Assembly: GCA_001314805.1 (NCBI GenBank)
Contig: LJSY01000015.1
Span: 1 to 64,000, forward strand
DNA from: Rhodobacteraceae bacterium HLUCCO18
GTDB lineage: Bacteria > Pseudomonadota > Alphaproteobacteria > Rhodobacterales > Rhodobacteraceae
DNA: 64,000 bases
Reading direction: 5' to 3'
Both the position numbers and the translations under genes were made by a program. Positions 33,579-43,095 of this stretch are shown here, in pieces (position 1 is the stretch's first letter; each line of letters begins with the position of its first letter). The notes beneath the pieces are model-generated. The model saw nothing but the letters and a program-made list of their open reading frames with translations, searched no databases and had not been told where the DNA came from.

Positions 33579-35039
33579 TCAGTCGCCGTCGCCCGGTCCG
33601 ACCTCGCCCGTGTCGGGCTCGGCGGCGGGTTCGGGCGCGCTTTCGTCGGTCGGCAGGCCCCCGTCCCATTCGGTCTCCAGCACCTCTCCGCTCGCGTAGC
33701 GCATCGTGCCCTCGCCCTGTCGGCGGCCGTTGACGAACATGCCCTCGTAGACGTCGCCGTTGGAATAGGTGGCCACACCCATCCCGTTGATCTCGCCGTC
33801 TTCCCATGCGCCTGCATAGGTGAAACCGTCGGGCATGGTGAGCGTGCCCTCGCCCTCGCGCTGCCCGGCGACGAAGGTGCCCTCGTAGACGGTGCCGTCG
33901 GAATAGGTGGCGATGCCCTGCCCGTGGCGCAGGCCGTCCTCCCACTGCCCCTCGTAGCGGTAGCCGTCGGGATGGCTCATCACGCCCTGCCCGTGCTGGC
34001 GGGCGTTGAGGAACTGGCCCTCGTAGACCAGTCCGTTGGCGTAGCGCGCCACGCCCGTGCCCTGGATCACGCCGTCGACCCAGTCGCCCTCGTAGGAGGA
34101 GGCGTCGGGATAGGTGATCGTGCCCCGCCCATGAGCGAGGTCGTCGCGGAATGAGCCGACATAGACAGAGCCGTCGGGATAGGTCACTTGTCCCTGCCCC
34201 TCGATCCGGCCCTCGCTCCACTCGCCGACATAGACATAGCCGTCCGCGCCGGTGAAGACGCCGTTGCCGTGGCGGCGATCGTCGAGGAAATCGCCTTCGT
34301 AGACATCGCCGTTGTCATAGACCACGCGGCCCTCGCCCTGTCGCTGGCCGTCGACCAGCACCCCGGTATAGACATCGCCGTTGGGCTGGGTCAGGACACC
34401 TTGCCCGTTGATCTGGCCATCGGCCCATTCGCCCTCGTAGATGACGCCACTAGCCATCTCGAGCCGCCCGGTCCCCGACCGCTGCCCGTCCGCGAACTGG
34501 CCTGTGTAAACCGCGCCGTCGGGATAGGTGATCGTCCCGGTCCCTTCCTTCAGCCCGTTCTCCCACTCGCCCTCGTAGCGGTAGCCGTTGGGCCCGGTCA
34601 TCACGCCCTGCCCATGATGCAGCGCGTTCAGAAATTCGCCCGTGTAGCTCACGCCATTGGCATAGACGGCGGTTCCGCTGCCCTCGATGCGGCCATCGTT
34701 CCACGCGCCGTCATAGGTGGAGCCGTCGGCGAAGGTGATCGAGCCCGTGCCCTGCGGACGCCCAGCGGCGAATTCGCCTTCGTAGACCGACCCGTCGGGG
34801 AAGCGGGCCACGCCCTGACCGCGGATTTCGCCATCGACCCAATCGCCGGTGTATTCGTACCCGTTGGGCAGCCGGTAGGTGCCCGTGCCATGCTGCACGC
34901 CGTTGCGGAACTCGCCCTCGTAGATGCCGCCGTTGTCGTATTGCTGAATGTCCACCCGGGTGTCCTGCGCAAGAACCCCGCCCGGTGCCATCACCGCCAT
35001 GCCGCCTGCAACCGCGACGCACCATATCGTCTTTCGCAC
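33579..35039 (-). CDS. secreted MORN-repeat protein (18 repeats)
   Basis: A 486-residue protein with a Sec signal peptide (MRKTIWCVAVAGGMAVMAPG, cleavage near VLAQ). It is then almost entirely 23-residue MORN units of the form YxNGxxYEGEWxxGxxxGxGxxT: 18 full copies and one partial, about residues 34-460, ending in an acidic tail. At DNA level this is a 69-bp tandem repeat. MORN arrays bind membranes or act as scaffolds; this one would be periplasmic or exported. The start codon is GTG with GAGGAGG about 11 bases upstream. Confidence 0.88.
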   Translation of the reverse strand: MRKTIWCVAVAGGMAVMAPGGVLAQDTRVDIQQYDNGGIYEGEFRNGVQHGTGTYRLPNGYEYTGDWVDGEIRGQGVARFPDGSVYEGEFAAGRPQGTGSITFADGSTYDGAWNDGRIEGSGTAVYANGVSYTGEFLNALHHGQGVMTGPNGYRYEGEWENGLKEGTGTITYPDGAVYTGQFADGQRSGTGRLEMASGVIYEGEWADGQINGQGVLTQPNGDVYTGVLVDGQRQGEGRVVYDNGDVYEGDFLDDRRHGNGVFTGADGYVYVGEWSEGRIEGQGQVTYPDGSVYVGSFRDDLAHGRGTITYPDASSYEGDWVDGVIQGTGVARYANGLVYEGQFLNARQHGQGVMSHPDGYRYEGQWEDGLRHGQGIATYSDGTVYEGTFVAGQREGEGTLTMPDGFTYAGAWEDGEINGMGVATYSNGDVYEGMFVNGRRQGEGTMRYASGEVLETEWDGGLPTDESAPEPAAEPDTGEVGPGDGD

Positions 35040-35254
35040 GGGTCTTGCCCCTCCTCGTCCCGGAGCCGGTCGTTTTCATCTCGGAGCCGCTCGCGCGCCA
35101 AAGCTAGGGGAGGCTCCGGGTCTCTGCAATGCATTTCCGGGCGCGTCGAGGTCCCATGCGCGGTGCTTTACCGCGACCGCTTGGCCCCGGGCGGTGGTCT
35201 GCTATGTCAGGGACGGCGCGGCGATGGGCGCGCGAAGTGGAAAGGTCTGAACCC

Positions 35255-36915
35255 ATGTCCGAGCGGTTCCGCATGTGGCTGGCGCAACTCAATCCCACCG
35301 TCGGCGATCTGGCGGCCAATGCCGACACCGCCCGCGCCGCGTGGGAAAAGGCACGCGACGCCGGCGCCGACATGATCGCCTTTCCCGAGATGTTCCTGAC
35401 CGGCTACCAGCTTCAGGACCTGGTGAAGAAACCCGCCTTCGCGATGGATGTGCACCGGGTCATGGGAGAGCTTGCCGCGACCTGCACCGACGGTCCGGCC
35501 ATCGGGATCGGCGGCCCGCTGCCCGGCGGGGCCAAGCCGTTCAACGCCTATTACGTGCTTCAGGACGGCGAAATCTCGGCGACCGTGCTCAAGCACCACC
35601 TGCCGAACTACAACGTCTTCGACGAAAAGCGCTATTACCATTCGGGCGACCCGGCAGGCCCGGTGCGCGTCGGTCCGCTTCGTATCGGCGTGCCGATCTG
35701 CGAGGACGCGTGGTTCGAGGACGTGACCGAAACGCTGGCCGAGACAGGGGCCGAGATCCTACTGGTCCCAAATGGCTCCCCCTACCATCGCGGCAAAATG
35801 GATGTCCGCCAGGCGCAGATGGTGGCCCGCGTGGTCGAGACGGGGCTGCCGCTGGTTTACCTGAACCTCTTGGGCGGACAGGACGACCAGGTCTTCGACG
35901 GGGCGAGCTTCGTTCTGAACCCCCATGGGCGGCTCACCCACCAGATGCCGGCCTTCGAGGAGGGGCTGTTCGAGGTGATCTTCGAGCGGGGCGAGGAGGG
36001 CTGGCACGCGCTGGAGGGCGAAAAGGCGCACCTCCCCGATACGTGGGAGGCCGACTATCGCACCATGGTCCTGTCGCTTGGCGATTACATGCGCAAGGCG
36101 GGCTTCGGGAAGGCCGTGCTGGGCCTTTCGGGCGGGGTCGACTCGGCCCTTGTCGCCGCCATCGCCTGCGATGCGCTGGGGCCGGAGAACGTGCGCTGCG
36201 TGATGCTGCCCTCGCGCTACACCTCCGAGGCATCGTTGACGGACGCGCGCGCCGTGGCGGAGCGGCTGGGATGCCGGCTCGACACCGTATCCATTGGCGG
36301 CGCACATGTCGCCGTGACCGACGCGCTGTCGGAGCTTTTCGCTGGGCTGGAGCCCGATCTTGCCGAGGAAAACATCCAGTCCCGCCTGCGCGGCGTCATG
36401 CTGATGGCGCTGTCGAACAAGTTCGGCGAAATGCTTTTGACCACCGGCAACAAGTCCGAGGTCGCGGTGGGCTATTCCACGATCTACGGCGACATGGCGG
36501 GCGGCTACAAGTCAAGGATCTCTACAAGACCCGCGTCTTTCAGACCTGCCGCTGGCGCAACGCCAATCACCGGGCGTGGATGAAAGGGCCCGAGGGCGAG
36601 GTCATCCCGCCCCGCGTCATCGACAAACCGCCCACGGCGGAGCTGCGCGAGGATCAGAAGGACGAGGACAGCCTGCCGCCTTATGCCGATCTCGACGTGA
36701 TGCTCGAGATGCTGATCGACAAGGACGCCTCGGTGGCCGACGTGGTCGCGCTCGGCTATGACCGGGAAACGGTCAAGAAGATCGAGCGGCTGATCTATCT
36801 CAGCGAATACAAGCGCTTTCAGTCGGCACCCGGCACAAGGCTGACCGAGCGCGCCTTCTGGCTCGACCGCCGCTATCCCATCGTGAACCGCTGGCGGGAC
36901 GAGACGGGAAACTGA
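35255..36915 (+). pseudogene. nadE: glutamine-dependent NAD+ synthetase, frameshifted
   Basis: Makes NAD+ from nicotinate adenine dinucleotide with glutamine nitrogen. The nitrilase-type glutaminase domain (FPEMFLTGYQLQDLVKK, LVPNGSPYHRGKMDVRQ) and the ATP-binding synthetase domain (GLSGGVDSALVAAIACDALG) are intact. The frame breaks at 36510/36511 after GDMAGGY. The family reads GGYNPxKDLYKTR; here AA is followed directly by GTCAAGGATCTC, so about four bases are missing. The first frame stops at 36583; the second frame runs KDLYKTRVFQTCRWRNANHR to 36915. A corrected product would be about 554 residues, the normal length. It may be a sequencing error. Confidence 0.88.
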
Positions 36916-37005
36916 CGGAAACCGCACCGGATTTTGCTGTGGCCGAGCGGAACGCGGCGACCGAACGGAGTCGATCCTGTCGCAAGAAGGCGGCCCGGGC
37001 GCGCG

Positions 37006-37027
37006 AAAAGGGCGCCCGAAGGCGCCC
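37006..37027 (-). terminator. terminator of the hsp20-DUF1150 operon
   Basis: On the minus strand GGGCGCC-TTCG-GGCGCCC followed by TTTT: a seven-pair stem with a stable tetraloop, 27 bases after the DUF1150 stop. Confidence 0.88.
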
Positions 37028-37053
37028 CCGCAGTAACTCAGATGTCCTTGGCG

Positions 37054-37281
37054 TCAGTGGACGCTCACCGGTTCCATGTCGTGCTGACGCGCCACCACGA
37101 AGGCAAGCTTGCGGTCGTCGACTAGGGCCAGTTGCTGGCCATCCTCGGACCCGATGGCATAGAGCTTTTCGCGTCCCTGCGCCTGTTCCCGAACCTCCGG
37201 GGGCAGATCGGCCACCGCGATCTCGCGGATATAGACGATCGGCCGGCCCGAAACCTCGGCTGCGGAATTGCGTTCGTTCAT
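37054..37281 (-). CDS. DUF1150 family protein
   Basis: A 75-residue protein. RPIVYIREIAVADLPPEVRE and LYAIGSEDGQQLALVDDRKLA match the DUF1150 family of alphaproteobacteria, whose function is unknown. It overlaps the end of the hsp20 gene by four bases, so it is likely heat-induced with it and may be a partner of the chaperone (inference). Confidence 0.9.
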   Translation of the reverse strand: MNERNSAAEVSGRPIVYIREIAVADLPPEVREQAQGREKLYAIGSEDGQQLALVDDRKLAFVVARQHDMEPVSVH

Positions 37282-37703
37282 GACGTACCCCCTTCGGTCG
37301 TGATCCTGATCGTTTGCACGATGCTGTCGGGCACCGCGCGCTGCAGATCGACGTGCAACAGCCCGTGCTCCATCGATGCGCCGGCGACTTCGACACCATC
37401 GGCCAGCACGAAGCTGCGCTGGAACTGGCGCGCGGCGATCCCGCGATGCAGGAACACCCGGTCGCTGCCGTCCTCGGCCTGCTTGCCGCGCACCACGAGT
37501 TGCCGCGCCTCGACAGTGATCGACAGGTCGGTCTCGGCGAATCCGGCCACGGCCAGCGTGATGCGATAGGCGTTTTCGCCCCGCTGTTCGATATTGTAGG
37601 GCGGGTAGCCGTCGTTTCCGGACTTCGCGGTCCGTTCGACGAGCCGCTCAAGCTGGTCGAACCCCAGCAGGAACGGGTGCGACCCCAGCGTCAGTTTCGT
37701 CAT
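37278..37703 (-). CDS. small heat-shock protein, Hsp20/alpha-crystallin family
   Basis: A 141-residue ATP-independent holdase. PPYNIEQRGENAYRITLAVAGF starts the alpha-crystallin domain; LVVRGKQ, FLHRGIAARQFQRSFVLADG and the late LLHVDLQRAVPD follow, as in IbpA-type class A proteins. ATG 37703 has AAGGA nine bases upstream; 14 more open codons upstream are not conserved. Confidence 0.94.
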   Translation of the reverse strand: MTKLTLGSHPFLLGFDQLERLVERTAKSGNDGYPPYNIEQRGENAYRITLAVAGFAETDLSITVEARQLVVRGKQAEDGSDRVFLHRGIAARQFQRSFVLADGVEVAGASMEHGLLHVDLQRAVPDSIVQTIRITTEGGTS

Positions 37704-37880
37704 CGGGCACATCCTTGAACAAGCGATCTGCATAAGGCCGGACACCCCGTTGCGGCAGCGTCGGCCAGTCCATCAAGATATGGGAAACCCCGGCCCGTCT
37801 TGCAAGATCGCGGCGCAGGAGGCTTGGAGGCGTGCACCTTTGCGTGTAGTCTGATCGCCTGCTCCAAAAGGTGTTGAGCG

Positions 37881-38123
37881 ATGCGCGATCTGGGGACGGA
37901 ATTCATGAACGCACCGAGCGAGATGACGCACGAGGACGTGCTCCGCGTGAAGCTCGAGGTGTTGCGCCGCGAACACCGTGATCTCGACGACGCGATCATG
38001 GCCCTGCAGGATGCGGTGAACCCCGATCAGCTGACGCTGAGGCGTCTGAAAAAGCAGAAGCTGGCCCTGAAGGACCGGATCGCCGCGATCGAGGACGAAC
38101 TGACGCCCGACATCATCGCCTGA
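37881..38123 (+). CDS. DUF465 (YdcH) family protein
   Basis: An 80-residue, mostly helical protein. [20 protein letters not shown] and [22 protein letters not shown] match the DUF465 coiled-coil family; role unknown. Two starts are possible: ATG 37881 with AAAAGG nine bases away, or ATG 37905 giving [12 protein letters not shown]. It precedes purE by 82 bases in the same direction. Confidence 0.8.
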   Translation: MRDLGTEFMNAPSEMTHEDVLRVKLEVLRREHRDLDDAIMALQDAVNPDQLTLRRLKKQKLALKDRIAAIEDELTPDIIA

Positions 38124-38205
38124 GGCTTCCGGCCCGCACCATTGCGTCGGCAGGGCCGGTCGCTATAGTGCCGCGCTCTGCCCACGGTTCATCGGGAATG
38201 CCCCC

Positions 38206-38694
38206 ATGTCGGACATCCAAATCGGCATCATCATGGGAAGCCAGTCGGACTGGCCCACCCTGCGCGAGGCGGCGGTGATCCTCGACGAGCTCGGGCTGTC
38301 CTACGAGGCGCGCATCGTCTCGGCGCATCGGACGCCCGACCGTCTGTGGGAGTACGGGCGCACGGCGGCGGAGCGTGGGCTGAAGGTCATCATCGCGGGC
38401 GCGGGCGGCGCGGCGCATCTGCCGGGCATGATGGCGTCCAAGACTCGTGTTCCGGTCATCGGCGTGCCCGTTCAGACCAAGGCGCTCTCGGGCGTCGACT
38501 CGCTCTATTCCATCGTCCAGATGCCGCGCGGCTACCCGGTGGCGACCATGGCCATCGGGGCTGCGGGCGCGGCCAATGCGGGGCTCATGGCGGCTGCGAT
38601 CCTCGCCACGCAGGATGACGCGCTGGCTGCCCGCCTCGACGCGTGGCGCGAGGCGCTTTCGGCCTCGATCCCCGAGGCGCCGAGCGATGACTGA
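38206..38694 (+). CDS. purE: 5-(carboxyamino)imidazole ribonucleotide mutase
   Basis: Moves the carboxylate of N5-CAIR to C4 in purine synthesis. 162 residues, the class I length. [49 protein letters not shown] and [18 protein letters not shown] are the family active-site segments. It overlaps purK by eight bases. Confidence 0.97.
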   Translation: MSDIQIGIIMGSQSDWPTLREAAVILDELGLSYEARIVSAHRTPDRLWEYGRTAAERGLKVIIAGAGGAAHLPGMMASKTRVPVIGVPVQTKALSGVDSLYSIVQMPRGYPVATMAIGAAGAANAGLMAAAILATQDDALAARLDAWREALSASIPEAPSDD

Positions 38695-39760
38695 ACCGCT
38701 CCGCTCCGGATCGGTCATTGGCATCCTCGGCGGCGGGCAACTCGGCCGTATGCTCTCCGTCGCCGCCTCCCGCCTCGGCTACAGGACCCATATCTATGAA
38801 CCCGGCGCGGCGCCGGCGGCGGATGTCTCCGTCGCCTTGACGCAGGCCCGTTACGACGACCTCGACGCGTTGCGCGCCTTCGCCGAAGCCTGCGATGTCA
38901 TCACCTACGAATTCGAGAACATTCCCGCCGAGGCGCTGGACATCCTGTCGGAGACCACGCCGCTTTACCCCGGACGCCGCGCGCTCGAGGTGAGCCAGGA
39001 CAGGCTGACCGAAAAGCGGTTCCTGGCTGAGCTCGGGCTGGCAACCGCCGCCTTCGCCGCCATCGACGGGCCGGACGATCTGGAGGCCGCGCTTGCCGCG
39101 ACGGGGCTGCCGGCCATCCTGAAGACGCGCCGCTTCGGCTATGACGGCAAGGGGCAGGCGCGGGTCACGGACCCCGGCGGCGCGGCCGAGGCGCTCTCCA
39201 TGCTCGAGGGCGCGCCCGCGATCGCCGAGGGCTTGGTCGACTTCAGCCGCGAGATCAGCGTCATCGCCGCGCGCGGACGCGACGGATCGGTGGCGGCCTA
39301 CGACCCGGGCGAGAACGTGCATGTGGACGGCATTCTGGCGACGACGACGGTGCCCGCCGCGATCCCGGCTGCGCTTCGCACGGACGCGGTACTCATCGCC
39401 TCGCGAATCCTGAACGCGCTCGATTACGTGGGCGTTCTGGGGGTCGAGCTTTTCGTCACGCCAGGCGGCCTGATCGTGAACGAGATCGCGCCCCGTGTGC
39501 ACAATTCCGGCCACTGGACGCAGGCGGGCTGCGCGGTGGACCAGTTCGAGCAGCACATCCGCGCCATCACGGGCTGGCCGCTTGGCGACGGGACGCGGCA
39601 CGCGGACGTGGTGATGGAGAACCTGATCGGCGCCGATGTGAACCGCGCGCCGGCGCTGGCCAGCGAACGCGGCGTTCAGGTGCATATCTACGGAAAGTCC
39701 GAGACCCGCGCGGGCCGCAAGATGGGCCACGTGAACCGGGTCACCGGCCCGGCCCGTTGA
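38687..39760 (+). CDS. purK: 5-(carboxyamino)imidazole ribonucleotide synthase
   Basis: ATP-grasp enzyme making N5-CAIR from AIR and bicarbonate, the substrate of PurE. 357 residues: [63 protein letters not shown]. The start lies inside purE, typical coupling. Its last 20 bases overlap the convergent lipase gene. Confidence 0.97.
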   Translation: MTEPLRSGSVIGILGGGQLGRMLSVAASRLGYRTHIYEPGAAPAADVSVALTQARYDDLDALRAFAEACDVITYEFENIPAEALDILSETTPLYPGRRALEVSQDRLTEKRFLAELGLATAAFAAIDGPDDLEAALAATGLPAILKTRRFGYDGKGQARVTDPGGAAEALSMLEGAPAIAEGLVDFSREISVIAARGRDGSVAAYDPGENVHVDGILATTTVPAAIPAALRTDAVLIASRILNALDYVGVLGVELFVTPGGLIVNEIAPRVHNSGHWTQAGCAVDQFEQHIRAITGWPLGDGTRHADVVMENLIGADVNRAPALASERGVQVHIYGKSETRAGRKMGHVNRVTGPAR

Positions 39761-40529
39761 TCGTCGGGAAGTCAATTCCCGGCAACTCGAATTCCGGCAA
39801 CTCGATGAAGGTCTCCACCGCGTCCAGAAGCTCCATGTCGTGATCGAAGGCCCCGGTTCTCAGGAACTCGACGACCTCGGCGATCACGACGGGATTGTTC
39901 ATCATGAAGGTGTGCGTCACCGGCAGGATGATGAAGTCATGCATTCCTTCGACCATCGTGCGGCCAACGGCGACCTTCCCGTCATCCGCTCCGGGGATCA
40001 GCGACGAATAGATCGGATTCAGAGACCGGTTGCCGGCGATCACGCCGAGCTCGAAATCCACCGGCGGCAGGCGTCCGGGCAGATCGTCGGCGCCGGTGCC
40101 CAGCTCCTGCCCCGCCTCGCCGTGGACCCATTCGAACGGCTCCAGCGTTCCAAACACGTCCACCAGTTCCGTGCCCGCGTTGGGCGGCGCGAGCATCACG
40201 ACCCGGCCCAGCCGTTCGGGCCGGTGGTTGGCGAGCCAGAAGCGCACGAGAATGCCACCCATCGAATGGGTCACGAAATGCACCCGGGACGCGCCGCAGC
40301 GCGCCATCGCGGGCAGGATCGTGGCCGGCGCAAGCTCGGCGATGGAGCCGTTGGTCGACGGGTAACCCTGGTTGACGACGCGATAGCCTTCGGCCCTGAG
40401 CGCCTCTTCCATCAGGAAAAGCGAGGTCTCGCTGCGCGCAAGCCCGTGCAACAGGACCACGCAATCCTCCGCCCGGGCGGGCAGGACCGTGGCCAGCAGG
40501 ACCAGACAGGAGATCGCGAGACGGCGCAT
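39741..40529 (-). CDS. secreted alpha/beta hydrolase (lipase-like)
   Basis: A 262-residue protein with a signal peptide ([20 protein letters not shown]). [14 protein letters not shown] carries the oxyanion loop, and [18 protein letters not shown] holds the nucleophile Ser in THSMGG. The family includes bacterial lipases/acyltransferases with unclear substrates. It would act in the periplasm or outside. It is divergent from the Nudix gene with 79 bases between. Confidence 0.85.
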   Translation of the reverse strand: MRRLAISCLVLLATVLPARAEDCVVLLHGLARSETSLFLMEEALRAEGYRVVNQGYPSTNGSIAELAPATILPAMARCGASRVHFVTHSMGGILVRFWLANHRPERLGRVVMLAPPNAGTELVDVFGTLEPFEWVHGEAGQELGTGADDLPGRLPPVDFELGVIAGNRSLNPIYSSLIPGADDGKVAVGRTMVEGMHDFIILPVTHTFMMNNPVVIAEVVEFLRTGAFDHDMELLDAVETFIELPEFELPGIDFPTINGPGR

Positions 40530-40608
40530 GACTCGTACTTAGGTCACCGGGCGCGCTGGCGCGAGGGCTCGCTTGCACCCTGCCGCTGCGTCAGGTCAAG
40601 CTGACGCC

Positions 40609-41073
40609 ATGGATAACCCTCCCGTCCCACCGCGCCCGACGCCCCGCCTCGCCGTGCGGGGTATCCTGCTGATCGAGGATCGGCTGCTTCTGGTGAATGC
40701 CTACCCGGGACGCCGGAGCGACCTTCTCTGCGCACCCGGCGGCGGGGTGGAGCCGCATGCGAGCCTGCCCGAGAACCTGCGCCGCGAGTTTCACGAGGAA
40801 ACCGGGCTGGAGATCGCCGTGGGCGCGCCCTGCCTCGTCAACGAGTTCCACGCGCCCGGGCGCGGCTTTCACCAGGTTGACATCTATTTCCGCGTTGATC
40901 TTGTCGCGGGCGATCCCTTCGGCCCTTGGACAGACCCCGAGGGCGTGGTGAACCGGCGTGTGCTGGCGAGCCGGACGGAGATGGGCGGGCTGCGCTACAA
41001 GCCCGACAGCCTGCCCGATGCCGCCTGGGGGACGGATATGATCTACGACCCGCTGGAGCCTCTCGTCCGCTGA
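40609..41073 (+). CDS. Nudix hydrolase
   Basis: A 154-residue protein. The Nudix helix reads GGGVEPHASLPENLRREFHE then ETGLEI; the REFHEETG core that binds metal is intact. The Glu of the G-x5-E part is replaced by Ala (EPHA-S instead of EPGE-S). A late W-T-D-P-E-G region follows. Substrate unknown. ATG 40609 gives a normal N-terminus; 12 codons upstream are open. The stop lies within the convergent EamA gene. Confidence 0.88.
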   Translation: MDNPPVPPRPTPRLAVRGILLIEDRLLLVNAYPGRRSDLLCAPGGGVEPHASLPENLRREFHEETGLEIAVGAPCLVNEFHAPGRGFHQVDIYFRVDLVAGDPFGPWTDPEGVVNRRVLASRTEMGGLRYKPDSLPDAAWGTDMIYDPLEPLVR

Positions 41074-41906
41074 AACGCGCCCAGCCCGTAAGCGATGCCC
41101 CCCAACGTCACCAGCGTGGCACCCGCCATGCGCGGCGTCACCGCCTCGTTCAGCAGCAAGACACCGCCCGCCATCGCGATCACCGGCACCGACAGCTGCA
41201 CGAGGCCCGAGACCGACGCCTCGAGCCGGGGCAGAACCGCGTACCAAAGCGCATAGCCGAGGCCCGAGGTGACCGCACCCGACAGGATGGCAAGCGCGAT
41301 GCCCTGCGCCGTCGCTGAGGGTCCGGCGCCTTGTACCGCCAAGAGGGCAAGCGCGCAGAGCGGGGCCGCGAGGATGAAATTCGCCGCCGTCTCGGCCAGC
41401 GGGTCCGTCGCCCGCCGCCCCACCAGCGAATAGACGCCCCAGCCGAGTGCCGCCGCCAGCATCGCCGCCGTGGCCGCAATCGGCAAGGCCACGGCACCCG
41501 TCGGCCAGACAAGCCAGGCTAGCCCGGCCATGGCCAGCGCCGCGCCGATCCAGCGGCGTGACGGCATCGCCTCGCCTGCGATGACCGCACCCGCGAACAT
41601 GGTCAGCTGCACGCCTCCGAAAAGGATCAGCGCGCCGATCCCGGCGTCAATCGCCAGATAGGCCATCGAGAATCCCAGCAGGTAGACGGCAAGGCCCAGC
41701 GCGCCGGGAATGCGGCGGCGCGACCGAAGCGGCAGCGCCCGACGCTGCATCAGGACCAGCGCGCCCAGCGTCGCCGCCCCCGCCACCGCCCGGATCAGCG
41801 CGAAATCGGTCGCGCCGATCAGGCCGGGGCCCACCGCCATGCGGTTCAGGATCGAATTGGCCGCGAAGGCGGTCATGACCAGCGCGGTGAGCGCCGCGAG
41901 CCTCAC
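41043..41906 (-). CDS. EamA/DMT family transporter
   Basis: A 287-residue inner-membrane protein with ten hydrophobic segments in two EamA halves (first around FAANSILNRMAVGPG, second from MLAAALGWGVYSLVGRRATD). Substrate unknown; such carriers export amino acids, nucleotides or other metabolites. The start is GTG at 41906, overlapping the phnM stop by four bases (GTGA), so it is translated with phnM. Its 3' end overlaps the Nudix gene by 31 bases. Confidence 0.86.
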   Translation of the reverse strand: MRLAALTALVMTAFAANSILNRMAVGPGLIGATDFALIRAVAGAATLGALVLMQRRALPLRSRRRIPGALGLAVYLLGFSMAYLAIDAGIGALILFGGVQLTMFAGAVIAGEAMPSRRWIGAALAMAGLAWLVWPTGAVALPIAATAAMLAAALGWGVYSLVGRRATDPLAETAANFILAAPLCALALLAVQGAGPSATAQGIALAILSGAVTSGLGYALWYAVLPRLEASVSGLVQLSVPVIAMAGGVLLLNEAVTPRMAGATLVTLGGIAYGLGAFQRTRGSSGS

Positions 41907-43051
41907 GCCGCGACCCCGAGGAACCGCGCGGCCAGCGGGCCTGCCAGGTAGGAGACGGTGCCGTTCGCGATGGTGCCCGCGATGCGGCGGCTCTTCTCCT
42001 CCACGATCACGATGTCGGCGCGGAGGCCCGGGACCAGCCGCCCCCGGTCGCTGAACCCCAGCAGGCGCGCCGGCCCCTCCGAGATCAGCGCCCATGCGTC
42101 GCGCAGGTCCATCCCTTCCGACACCAGCCGAAACGCCGCGCGCGCGGGCGACGGATAGTGATAGTCCGAGGCCAGCGCATCGACGAGGCCCGCCGCCACC
42201 AGATCGCCCGCAGCGACCTTGCCGGCATGGGACCGGCCGCGCACGAGATTGGGCGCGCCCATGATCACGCCCTCGCCCGCGACATGGGCCGCCTCGGCCG
42301 CCTCCCGCGTTTCGGGAAACTCGCAGATCGTGGCGCCCAGCGCGCGGCCGCGCATCCGGTCGGCCGCGCTGTGATCGTCATGGCTGCCGATCAGGACGCC
42401 GCGTTCGGTCAACGCCGAGCAAAGCCGCGAGAGCGCCCCCGGCACCGCGTCCCAGCGGTCGTGCATCTCCTGCAACATCGCGCGATGCGCCTCGGGCGAG
42501 CGCCGCGCCTTCAGCGCCTGCCCCGTCAGGCTGGGCGGCCGCTTGCCCGCGGCGAGCTCCTTGTGTGGCAGGTGATCGTTCAGCACCACGTAGCGCACGC
42601 CGCCCCGCTCCACGAGCGCGTGCGCCCGGTCGAAATCGTCGATCATCCCGATCTCGAGCCTGAGCTGGACCATGGTGTCCGCGCGCATGGGCGTCTCGGC
42701 CAGCGCATCGACAAGCGCCTCGGCGAAGTCGGGCCCGCGCATGCCGCCTTCCCATGAAAAGAACTGCGCGATGACGGCGGTGGTTATCCCGTTCGCGGCA
42801 AGCTCGGCGTCGAAGCTGTCAAGGCCCGCGGACAGGCTCTCCAGGGCGCCGCGTCGCGGGGCGAGATGCCGCTCGAACCCGTCGCCGTGGATATCGACGA
42901 CCCCCGGCAGAAGCAGGTACCCGGAAAGATCGACGCGCGGACCGTCGGACGCACACCCTATGCGCCCGCCGACAAGCGAAAGCGTCGTGTCGGCAAGGCC
43001 ACCCGGCGTCAGCACGCGCGCGCCGGTCAGGGTCAGGTCGGGCAAAGTCAT
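41903..43051 (-). CDS. phnM: alpha-D-ribose 1-methylphosphonate 5-triphosphate diphosphatase
   Basis: Amidohydrolase-fold enzyme of the C-P lyase phosphonate pathway; it removes pyrophosphate from the ribose triphosphate phosphonate. 382 residues. The metal motif LLPGVVDIHGDGFERHLAPR, GVLIGSHDDHS, and LASDYHYPSPARAAF are typical of PhnM. No other phn gene is in the window; its only partner is the coupled EamA carrier. It either belongs to a split phn set or has another diphosphatase role. Confidence 0.9.
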   Translation of the reverse strand: MTLPDLTLTGARVLTPGGLADTTLSLVGGRIGCASDGPRVDLSGYLLLPGVVDIHGDGFERHLAPRRGALESLSAGLDSFDAELAANGITTAVIAQFFSWEGGMRGPDFAEALVDALAETPMRADTMVQLRLEIGMIDDFDRAHALVERGGVRYVVLNDHLPHKELAAGKRPPSLTGQALKARRSPEAHRAMLQEMHDRWDAVPGALSRLCSALTERGVLIGSHDDHSAADRMRGRALGATICEFPETREAAEAAHVAGEGVIMGAPNLVRGRSHAGKVAAGDLVAAGLVDALASDYHYPSPARAAFRLVSEGMDLRDAWALISEGPARLLGFSDRGRLVPGLRADIVIVEEKSRRIAGTIANGTVSYLAGPLAARFLGVAA

Positions 43052-43095
43052 GGCGCGTCCCTCATGGACCGAAGGACGCGCCGGGGAAAGCCCCC

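Noticed and set aside
33690-34960. Regular DNA repeats that could suggest a CRISPR array.
   Set aside because: The 69-base period is coding MORN sequence with no constant repeat/variable spacer pattern.
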